DNA from: Succinatimonas sp. UBA6849
GTDB taxonomy: Bacteria > Pseudomonadota > Gammaproteobacteria > Enterobacterales > Succinivibrionaceae
Length of the DNA: 34,071 bases
Direction: 5' to 3'
Assembly (NCBI GenBank): GCA_002449335.1
Contig: DKDL01000108.1
Coordinates: 32,694 to 66,764, forward strand
Shown here: one piece after another, positions 1 through 7,600 of the stretch
Layout of the letters: each line of letters opens with the position of its first letter
How positions within the stretch are numbered: the stretch's first letter is position 1
Program-made: the position numbers and the translations under genes
Notes under the pieces: model-generated
Seen by the model: the letters and a program-made list of their open reading frames with translations, nothing else
Databases searched by the model: none
What the model was told of the DNA's origin: nothing

Positions 1-525
1 GTTGTAGGAAATTACTTTGTCAGCTCTAATTAAAGTAAGCTCATGAGTTATATATTCACTTTGAACTTTACCTAAAAGTACATCTTCAAAAGAGTTATTG
101 CAAACATCGTGTACCTCATAATTTAAGGCGTAATTTGTATTTTCTGTTTGCTGTAAATGCAACTCTTTACAGTGGCATGGCTCTTGTTTTTTCATAGCCC
201 TTGTACAGTGACAGTAATAAGCCTCACCTTTATCTATAAGCTCTTTGGCCTTTTCAAGATAAACATCAGTGTGCTTTGATTGAATATAAGGAACACCGTC
301 ATATTCAAAACCAAGAGTATGCAACTCATCGATAATAAGTGATGTGTATTCCTTTTTACATCTGTAAAAGTCGAGATCTTCAATTCTTAAGAGAATACGT
401 CCGTTTTCATGACGAGCTCTAAGATAGGAACCTAAGGCTGCTACTAGAGAGCCAAAATGAAGTCTTCCTGAAGGGGATGGGGCAAAACGACCTATGTACA
501 TAGCAGGCAAAAAAACAGGCGACAT
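1..525 (-). CDS. gluQ: glutamyl-Q tRNA(Asp) synthetase, 5' part, runs off the left edge
   Basis: I translated the minus strand by hand and obtained 175 residues without a stop up to the window edge. The product of this family is a truncated glutamyl-tRNA synthetase that attaches glutamate to queuosine in tRNA(Asp). Near the N-terminus is the class I signature around YIGRFAPSPSGRLHFGS, containing the HIGH-like HFGS, followed by RIEDLD. Two CHC pairs fit the family's zinc-binding cysteines. The KMSKS part lies outside the window. It follows dksA by 30 nt, the usual gammaproteobacterial arrangement. The chosen ATG (525) has AGGTGA five bases upstream; a second in-frame ATG (MYIGRF, 501) has no clear ribosome binding site but matches the start of the conserved domain. 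The first start lies inside a terminator-like hairpin, described separately. Confidence 0.93.
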   Translation of the reverse strand, partial: MSPVFLPAMYIGRFAPSPSGRLHFGSLVAALGSYLRARHENGRILLRIEDLDFYRCKKEYTSLIIDELHTLGFEYDGVPYIQSKHTDVYLEKAKELIDKGEAYYCHCTRAMKKQEPCHCKELHLQQTENTNYALNYEVHDVCNNSFEDVLLGKVQSEYITHELTLIRADKVISYN

Positions 526-540
526 ATAGTCACCTGCTTT
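509..540 (-). terminator. terminator-like hairpin between dksA and gluQ, overlapping the gluQ start
   Basis: On the minus strand CAGGTGAC (529-536) pairs with GTCGCCTG (516-523), with one U-G pair and a 5-nt TATAT loop. A run of seven T follows (509-515). This has the form of an intrinsic terminator for dksA. The gluQ ribosome binding site AGGTGA is in the 5' arm and the ATG (523-525) straddles loop and stem, so the structure could also hide the translation start. Confidence 0.7.
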
Positions 541-555
541 TCTTTGAATTATAGA

Positions 556-1017
556 TTAGCCTTGAAGCTGTTTTTCTTTGATTTCTGCTAGTGACTTGCA
601 GTCAACGCATAAATCAGCAGTTGGTCTTGCTTCTAGACGCTTGATACCGATTTCAGTACCACACTGTTCGCAGTAACCGAACTCATCGTTATCAATCTTT
701 GCTAAAGTCTTTTCGATCTTCTTGATTAACTTACGTTCACGGTCACGTGCACGTAACTCAAGAGCAAACTCTTCCTCCTGTGATGCTCTATCAAGAGGAT
801 CAGGGAAATTTGCAGCCTCGCTCTTCATATGACCTACGGTACGATCTACTTCATTGCGTAGCTGATCGCGCCATGCAGTCAGGATCTTTTTGAAATGAGC
901 CTTCTGCTTCTCGTTCATATACTCTTCGCCAGGTTGTTCTTGGTAAGGTTCAACGCCAGCGATTGCTAAAGGGCCCATAGAGTCGATTGCAGTAGCAGTC
1001 TTTTCATTGTCAGCCAT
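556..1017 (-). CDS. dksA: RNA polymerase-binding transcription factor DksA
   Basis: This 153-residue protein matches DksA over its whole length (about 151 in E. coli). DksA enters the RNA polymerase secondary channel and, with ppGpp, adjusts rRNA and amino-acid promoters. The coiled-coil tip carries the acidic pair D73 and D76 in FPDPLDRAS, corresponding to D71/D74 of E. coli. The zinc finger has C116, C119, C137 and C140 (YCEQC and LCVDC). The start has a good AAGGAAG site upstream. It is transcribed away from mrcB and toward gluQ, with a terminator-like hairpin in between. A likely promoter is at 1124-1152. Confidence 0.97.
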   Translation of the reverse strand: MADNEKTATAIDSMGPLAIAGVEPYQEQPGEEYMNEKQKAHFKKILTAWRDQLRNEVDRTVGHMKSEAANFPDPLDRASQEEEFALELRARDRERKLIKKIEKTLAKIDNDEFGYCEQCGTEIGIKRLEARPTADLCVDCKSLAEIKEKQLQG

Positions 1018-1123
1018 ATTCTTCTTCCTTAACTTAATTACTGTCCAAAAATACAGTGTATGTATTAAGTATTTTTTAGTTTAAACAAAAGAACCCTTTT
1101 TTCAGGTCCTCTTTGAGTGAGCA

Positions 1124-1152
1124 ATTATGCTTTATTATTTACTTTCTATCAA
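1124..1152 (-). promoter_or_regulatory. predicted sigma-70 promoter of dksA
   Basis: On the minus strand a -35 TTGATA (1147-1152) and a -10 CATAAT (1124-1129) are separated by 17 nt. Transcription would start near 1118, giving a leader of about 100 nt before the dksA ATG. The leader contains a weak, G-U-rich hairpin around 1087-1115. Confidence 0.6.
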
Positions 1153-1317
1153 GAATAGAAATTGATTATTTGACGCATGATCTAAAAACGCAGATAAATT
1201 CCTCTATTTCATTGATGTATGTTTCGTTTTTGCTAAATATATTTTGCTTTTACACCTCTCTGACCATGTTCAAGGATGCTCTGTATAATTAACTTTTCAC
1301 AATACCTTTATTTAAAG

Positions 1318-1346
1318 CGTTCTAAATCATGTTCATTTGCTATAAT
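1318..1346 (+). promoter_or_regulatory. predicted extended -10 promoter of mrcB
   Basis: A perfect TATAAT (1341-1346) is preceded by TGC, giving an extended -10 element. The -35 at 17 nt spacing (1318-1323, CGTTCT) is poor, as is common for extended -10 promoters. It lies 29 nt before the mrcB ATG. Confidence 0.55.
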
Positions 1347-1375
1347 ACAGCGTAAATTTTTTAAGAAAGAATGAA

Positions 1376-4042
1376 ATGAATAACAATAATAGTGACGATT
1401 TTTTAAAGGGCTTTAGCGCAGTAGACGCAGAAGACCGTATCGACAGAATTGATCCTACAAAAGAAGATCCTAATCGACCAGAACCTACTTTTGGTGAGCG
1501 CGGTATTTCAAGTAACATTGATAATGATGATGGCTTTACTGAGCCTTCTTTTGGTCAGAGCAATTATTCAGAAAATAACTATTCACAGAATAACTATTCA
1601 GAAAATAATTACTCTAACAACAACTACTCTCAAAACAGCTTTTCAGGTAATTCCTATCAGGAAAACACTTTCAATCAAAACGCTACAAATGAGCGTGAAA
1701 AGCCTCAAGATGGCAACGAAAATCCAAATAAAAAGGATAAAAAGCCTAAAAAAGCTAGAAGCATTAAAAAGAAGTTTATCTATTTTTGCTTAAAGGTTGG
1801 CGTAGTTGGTGTTGTAATCTTAGCTCTGCTTTTCGTTTACTTTGATTCTGTGGTTTTATCAAAATTTGGTGTGGACGATAAATGGGTTTTACCAGCTGTC
1901 GTTTACTCAAGACCGCTTGAGCTTTACCCAGATCAGAAACTGTCTTTAAAACAGATGGAATATGAGTTAAAGCTCTTAAAATACAGAAAAGTTAATAATC
2001 CTCAAAAGCCAGGTGAGTATGCAGCTAATCCAAAGACAGGTCGCATGGTTATTCTGCGCAGACCATTTGAATTCCCTGATGAAGCTGAAGGCAAGGTATC
2101 TTTATTAGTAACCTTTAACGGTCAGAGAGTAGCTCAGATTATCAATGCTGATTCTCATGAGGAATTAGGCTACGTAAGAATGGATCCTGTACTTTTAGAC
2201 AGAATCAACCGTATTGATCCAAAAGAAGACAGAATCTTTATTCAGTTATCAGAAGTACCTGAAGCTTTGGTAACCACCCTGTTAGAAATTGAGGATCGTT
2301 CTTTTAGAACAAACATTGGTGTTAACTTCTTTGCAATTGCCAGAGCTTTTGTAAAGAATGCGATTGCTCACTCTGTAGTAGAAGGTGGTTCAACTATTAC
2401 TCAGCAGTTAGTTAAAAACTATTTTCTAAATTCTCAAAAGAGCTATACCCGTAAGTTCAAAGAGATCATCATGGCTCTTATCATGAACCATAGATACACC
2501 AAGGATCAGATCTTAGAAGCTTACATGAATGAAATTTACTTAGGTCAAAATGGACCTGCAGGTATCTACGGATTTGGTCTTGCTTCATACTTCTATTTTG
2601 GTGTGCCTATCTCTGAGTTAACTCAGGATCAGATGGCTCTGTTAGTAGGTATCATTAAAGGTCCATCTTACTATGATCCATGGAGACATCCTGATCAGGC
2701 CTTAGAAAGACGTAATACAGTACTGGCTGTTTTAAGAAATCGTGGCATCATCAATGATACCGAGTTTGAACAGTATTCAGCCCGTCCATTAGGCGTAATA
2801 AAACGTGGTTCTATGAATTACTCTAAGACACCAGCTTTTATGGGCGTATTAAAGAAGGAAATTTCATCTAAGTTCGGTCCTGATTTCTTATCCGGTAATG
2901 GAATTAAGATCTTTACAAGTCTTGATCCACAGGCTCAGCAGTCAGCTGAAGATGCCGTACAGAATGAGTTAAATGCCATTGAAAAAGAAACCGGTCTTCG
3001 TGGTATGGAAGCTGCAATGGTGGTAAGTTCATGGCGTACAGCTGAAGTATCAGCAGTGGTTGGTAGTAGAACTCCTCAGTATGCAGGCTTTAACCGTGTG
3101 ATGGAAGGTAAACGTCAGGTAGGTTCTATTATCAAGCCTTTTGTTTATCTAACAGCTTTCCATAATGGTATTCATACTGGTACCTTAGTTAATGATGCTC
3201 CTATTACCGTAAAACTTGCTGACGGTAAGTTATGGCAGCCTCATAATGACGATAAGAAATACCATGGCAGAATTCCTACCTATGTAGCTATGGCCCGTTC
3301 CATGAACGTACCTACTGTTAAGATTGGTATGAGAGTAGGTTTAAATCATGTAAGAGATACCTTGATGAATGTAGGTATTGATAAGAGCAGAATTCCATTC
3401 TATCCATCAATGCTGTTAGGTACCATTGAGTTAACTCCTTTTGAGGTAACTCAGATTTATACAAGTTTAGCAACAGACGGTAGCTATAAAGACTTAACTA
3501 CACTGCGTACTGTGGTTAAAGATGGTAAGGTTGTATATGAGCGCGCAAGTACCAGGGTAAAACCAACACTTGATCCTCGTGATTCATACCTGACTATGTA
3601 CGTGATGACTGAAGCTACTAAGATTGGTACTGGTCGCAGAATTGGCAGGTTATTCCCTAATGTTAATATTGCAACCAAGACCGGTACTACAAACGACAGT
3701 AGAGATACTTGGTCTGTAGGTATTGACTCAGATCAGGTGGTTGCAACCTGGGTTGGTTTTGATAACAACAAGTCAACAGGTCTGTTCGGCTCTTCAGGTG
3801 CAATGAGAGTTTATGGTAGATTCTTGCAGGAGCGTGGTGTTAACTCATTAGAGTTAAAGAAACCTGAAGGCATTAAGTTTGTAAACTTCAACAAGTCAGG
3901 TAACATTGTAGCTGATACTTGTATGATGCCAGGCTTGAACTTACTGCCTGTAAGAGTTGATAAGGTTATGTACGTTGATCAGAACTGCACTATCGTAGCT
4001 GATCCTGAGCCAGTACCTGTACCTTATGTTTCAAATGATTAG
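1376..4042 (+). CDS. mrcB: bifunctional penicillin-binding protein 1b (class A PBP)
   Basis: This 888-residue inner-membrane peptidoglycan synthase has a glycosyltransferase and a transpeptidase domain. Order: a long Asn/Ser/acid-rich cytoplasmic tail (about 1-130), a single membrane segment (about 135-157), and a UB2H-like domain beginning near AVVYSRPLELYP, the family's LpoB-docking module. A GT51 domain follows with catalytic E306 in EDRSF and the GGSTITQQL motif. The transpeptidase domain has S584 in GSIIKPF (SxxK), SMN and KTGT. E. coli PBP1b is about 844 residues; the extra length here is in the N-terminal tail, with pentapeptide repeats. An earlier ATG at 1371 meets an immediate stop, so 1376 is the start. 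A bidirectional hairpin follows the gene. Confidence 0.96.
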   Translation: MNNNNSDDFLKGFSAVDAEDRIDRIDPTKEDPNRPEPTFGERGISSNIDNDDGFTEPSFGQSNYSENNYSQNNYSENNYSNNNYSQNSFSGNSYQENTFNQNATNEREKPQDGNENPNKKDKKPKKARSIKKKFIYFCLKVGVVGVVILALLFVYFDSVVLSKFGVDDKWVLPAVVYSRPLELYPDQKLSLKQMEYELKLLKYRKVNNPQKPGEYAANPKTGRMVILRRPFEFPDEAEGKVSLLVTFNGQRVAQIINADSHEELGYVRMDPVLLDRINRIDPKEDRIFIQLSEVPEALVTTLLEIEDRSFRTNIGVNFFAIARAFVKNAIAHSVVEGGSTITQQLVKNYFLNSQKSYTRKFKEIIMALIMNHRYTKDQILEAYMNEIYLGQNGPAGIYGFGLASYFYFGVPISELTQDQMALLVGIIKGPSYYDPWRHPDQALERRNTVLAVLRNRGIINDTEFEQYSARPLGVIKRGSMNYSKTPAFMGVLKKEISSKFGPDFLSGNGIKIFTSLDPQAQQSAEDAVQNELNAIEKETGLRGMEAAMVVSSWRTAEVSAVVGSRTPQYAGFNRVMEGKRQVGSIIKPFVYLTAFHNGIHTGTLVNDAPITVKLADGKLWQPHNDDKKYHGRIPTYVAMARSMNVPTVKIGMRVGLNHVRDTLMNVGIDKSRIPFYPSMLLGTIELTPFEVTQIYTSLATDGSYKDLTTLRTVVKDGKVVYERASTRVKPTLDPRDSYLTMYVMTEATKIGTGRRIGRLFPNVNIATKTGTTNDSRDTWSVGIDSDQVVATWVGFDNNKSTGLFGSSGAMRVYGRFLQERGVNSLELKKPEGIKFVNFNKSGNIVADTCMMPGLNLLPVRVDKVMYVDQNCTIVADPEPVPVPYVSND
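1559..1648 (+). repeat. short tandem repeat coding for NNYSx in the PBP1b tail
   Basis: Five to six degenerate 15-nt units of the form AAYAACTAYTCW encode NNYSE/NNYSQ/NNYSN at about residues 62-91. They lie before the membrane segment, so the encoded stretch should be cytoplasmic and disordered. Unit number could vary by replication slippage. Confidence 0.75.
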
Positions 4043-4087
4043 TCTATTTGGACTGATTAGTTAATTTGGAAAGTTTAGTTGAAAATG

Positions 4088-4115
4088 AAAAGCTGATACG
4101 CAAGTATCAGCTTTT
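4088..4115. terminator. bidirectional terminator between mrcB and the FlhB-C-like gene
   Basis: A perfect 12-bp stem AAAAGCTGATAC / GTATCAGCTTTT encloses the loop GCAA. Each strand ends in TTTT, so it can end transcripts from mrcB (plus) and from the convergent FliK-like operon (minus). Confidence 0.8.
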
Positions 4116-4145
4116 ATAGCAATAGAGTCCCTTCAAAAGAAAAGG

Positions 4146-4643
4146 TTAAGCCTTAGTATTGATAGCCTTAGAACCATCAGCTCTGGTGTAGCTTTCAGGT
4201 GTTTTACCCTGTAAAAGATAACTGAAAGCTAAAATCTCAGCGATGATCTGGAACAGCTGCTCTGGCACCTGTTCTCCTTCCTTTAAAGCTTTAAGCTCAT
4301 TTAATAAAACCGGATCTTTATGAACATAAACGCCCAACTCTTTTGCCATATCAATAATAGCTTGAGCTCTGGATTCATAGCCTAGTGCACTTACAAATGG
4401 AGACTGTTTTTCTTCATTATAAGAGATAGCCACAGCAGCAGAGGCTTTTTCATAGCTAGCTTTAAATGACAGATCTTCATCGGTTGCATTGATGGAGTTG
4501 TCTTTAGCCTCTTCAACATTTTTAGTTTCTGAGTCTAAAGTCTTGCCACTTTCTGTATCTACAACAGTAGCATCTACAACATTAGTATCTGTAGCTACTT
4601 CATTTGTATCTTTATCTACGTTTTTATCATCGGTATTTTGCAT
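4146..4643 (-). CDS. stand-alone FlhB/EscU C-terminal-domain protein
   Basis: This 165-residue protein has two parts. Residues 1-60 are acidic and rich in Asp, Asn, Thr and Val, and are likely disordered. Residues about 66-148 resemble the cytoplasmic domain of FlhB/YscU-type export-switch proteins: AVAISYN followed by helices ending in VPEQLFQIIAEILAFSYLL. There are no membrane segments. The self-cleaving NPTH loop of true FlhB is missing; KASAA occupies that place. Small proteins of this kind exist in bacteria (B. subtilis YlqH type), often beside a FliK-like gene, as here. The ribosome binding site AGGTGAT overlaps the stop of the FliK-like gene and the ATG is 8 nt further, implying translational coupling. 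I infer a role linked to flagellar or type III export, but its exact function is not established. Confidence 0.8.
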   Translation of the reverse strand: MQNTDDKNVDKDTNEVATDTNVVDATVVDTESGKTLDSETKNVEEAKDNSINATDEDLSFKASYEKASAAVAISYNEEKQSPFVSALGYESRAQAIIDMAKELGVYVHKDPVLLNELKALKEGEQVPEQLFQIIAEILAFSYLLQGKTPESYTRADGSKAINTKA

Positions 4644-4651
4644 AAGATCAC

Positions 4652-7600
4652 CTAGATATCAACTGAGAAAGTTGAGCCGTCTTTTTTAGTTCTTACTTCA
4701 ACTACAGGACGATCATTCTTTTCTCTAATATGAACCTTGCCCATACGAGCTGTAGCATTACGTGTGGTAATTCCAAGATCCTGCAACTTCTCTTTTAATG
4801 TAGGAAGTGCTTCCTGAACTTTTTGTAAACCATTAAAGGTACTTGCTACAACTGAGAGTTTAAGCTCTGGTAATTTAGCTTCGGCCTTGATCTCAATAGG
4901 ACCTAATTTTTCGATATCAAAGACAAAGTTTAAATGCCAAGCTTTTTTGCCATCTTCTTCAATAACAGGTCTTGCATTAAAGCCTCCTTCACGACCACCA
5001 TCATAAGTAGGTGGTAGAGGAATGTACTGGAACAGCAATGGTAAATTGTCTTTACTTGGATTCTGATATCTTACAATCTGCTCTAAGGTCTCATCTAATA
5101 AAGATGGAATGTTGTTCTTACCTTTAGCTTCAATGCTCTCTTTCATCTCATCTAAGGTAGCATCAAATCTGTCTTCCATAAGATCAACATCTTTCTTTAA
5201 GAACTTATCAACAGATTTTCCTAATTGAGCAAATCTGATAGACAGTAACATGAATGCCCACTGATGCAGAGCTAATGCCTGTGGTGAAGTAGGGGACATA
5301 GGTCCTGAGGTAAAGTTCAACCAGTTAGCAACAGATGGTAAATCATCAATAGGATTTTCTAACTTGTTTAAGTAATTCTTAGCTTCTTCTCTTAGAGCAT
5401 CAGGTAAGGCTGTATTGTTGGCCTGAACTTTTAGAGTGTACATGAGGCTATCTAAAGGTGAGCCTTTAGAGATTAAATTCATGAGATTAGGTGCTGTAGC
5501 TACTGCATTACTTACATTTTCTTCAGTTTTATTAGGAGTTTCGACTGCCTTTTTACCAAAAATCGAAGCAATTTTTGAGAAAAATCCTGTTTTTTCTTTT
5601 ACATCAGCGACATTGTCAACCACACTCTTTTCAGGAATTGGTTCACTTTGACCTTGGGTGATGGCAGCAGCCCCAGGAGTCTTCTCAGGAATTTTGGTGA
5701 TAGTAAGTGTAGACTCATCAGATGTTTCATCTGAATTCTCTGTAAGCTTCTTTTCTAAACTTAAGTCCTGCTTTACATCAGATGGAACAACTTTATCTTC
5801 TAATTCCATTGAAGGAACGGTTGAAGCTAAGATCTTGCTTTCAACTGATTTATTCTGTGAAGCTCCATCAGAACTTTGTACAGTGTTCTGATTAGCCTTA
5901 GTTGCAGTTAAGTTTCCATCAGGTAAAGTCTCAACATCAGAACCTTCTTTAGCACTAAGTCCAGCTAAGACTGATGGTCTGTTTTTTACAGCAGTCTGTA
6001 CATCTGAGTTCTCTAATGTTTCATTACCTGATTTAAAGATGTCATCTTCTTCTGCAAGAATAGAATTGTCAGGTGTAGCAGTCTTATTAGAAACAGCACT
6101 ATCCTGTAGCTTTGCCTGCTCTTGAGCGCTATGAGCCAGAGCCTTTTCTTCAGGAGTGATTACTTTGCTTGTATCACTTGCACCATTGTCCTTTGGAATG
6201 GTAAATGTAGATTCAAGCTCTATTGGGCTATCATCTGTAATCGCACTGTCATTAGATACAATCGGATTTACAAGAACATTATTGAAGTTATTATCTAATT
6301 TGTTCTCAGAATCGATGTTCTCAGAATTGATATTTCCTGTAACTTCCTTATCTGATGAATCTTCAGTAACTGTACTTGAGGTTACAGAGCTGTTTTGTGT
6401 ATTTGAAGATTGAGCTTGCTCTTTTGTATCAGAACTGTCGTTATCTTCATTTACAGAAGCCTTAGTGTCATCAGCTAGCTTTTCATTGCCTTTAGCTTCG
6501 ACAACGTCGGCATCAGTTTCGACCTCATCTCTAACACTGTTTGCTACAGTCTCTTTTACAGAAGAAGTGCTGTTCTTAAGATTATCCTTATCTGCAAGAG
6601 CCTCAACAGAATCCACATCATCAGCGATGTTTTCATCAACTACAGCATTTGCAGTCTCATCTACAGTATCAGTATTGATAGCATCATCGTTTACAGTATT
6701 GTTCTCAGGTGCTTTTGTCTGTGAAGACTCTGTCTTTGAAATAGTCTTTTCACTTTGAGTCAAAGTTGCTTCTTTTGAAGCTGTATTTGATGCAGTCTGT
6801 TTGTCTGAAGACTTATTAACATCAGTTTTACTGCCATCAGCAGTCTTTGCTTCTTCTAAAGCAGCATCGTCTTGAGCGATATCCTCATTAACAATGTCTT
6901 CATTAGCTGAATTAGCCTGAGATTTTAAGAATTCTTCTTTTAAAGCTTCGGCTTTTTGTTCTGTATTTACAGTATTAAGATCATTTCTGTTATTTACAGA
7001 GTTCTCTTCATTAGTGTAGTCAGCTACACCATCAGGAATTTTAACTGAAAGTGTAGGTCCCATGTTATAGGAGCCGTACTCAGCCACAGCTGAACCTCTA
7101 AATGACATATTAAATGCCTGATTCTTTTCATAAGCATTTTGTCTTAAGTCATTCTTAGCAAGAGGACTGCCTTCTAAGGCTTCTTTTAGAGCCTGTTTTA
7201 CTGCTTCTTTTGCTGAGTTTTGCGCATTCTCATTTTGAGTCTTGGCATTCTCTTCAAGTACTGTTTTAGCCGCAAGAGCAGCTGCTTCCTTAGCACTGGT
7301 CTGAGTCTGCTCTAATTGAGCCTTTACACTCTCTTTAAGATCTTTTACAGCCTGAGTTGTAGCTTCTTTTGCCTGAGACTGACTCTCTTCAAACTTAGCT
7401 AAAGCTTCTTTTACAGCTTGTTCAGCTGCACTCTTAGAGTTGTTCTCATTATCAGTAAGTTTAGATAGAACACTCTCTTTTAAGGCATTTACAGCTTCGG
7501 TCGCAGCATCACGAGCAGAGTTCTGACTTACTTCAAGCTGCGCTTTAGTGCTTTGTTCTAGAGCTTCTTTTACCGCCTGTGCTGCAATCTCTTTAGTTGA

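Larger units (their letters stand above)
1018..1375. other. divergent dksA/mrcB intergenic region
   Basis: This 358-bp AT-rich spacer has no supported gene. It holds the dksA promoter on the minus strand and several candidate mrcB promoters on the plus strand. The candidates are TATAAT at 1341-1346 with an extended TG, TATAAT at 1284-1289 with CTGACC at 1260-1265, and TTGACG (1170-1175) with GATAAA (1193-1198). The pair TTTGACGCAT (1169-1178) and ACGCAGAT (1188-1195) recurs upstream of mlaA. Confidence 0.55.

Noticed and set aside
1087..1115. Hairpin in the dksA leader as a terminator or riboswitch
   Set aside because: The pairing relies on two G-U pairs and the T-rich segment is part of the stem itself. 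No known riboswitch pattern is visible.
5436..6758. Several reading frames of 70-100 codons on the plus strand opposite the FliK-like gene
   Set aside because: They mirror the Ser/Asp/Glu-rich codon pattern of the minus-strand gene, have no ribosome binding sites and no recognisable domains. The long opposite gene explains them.
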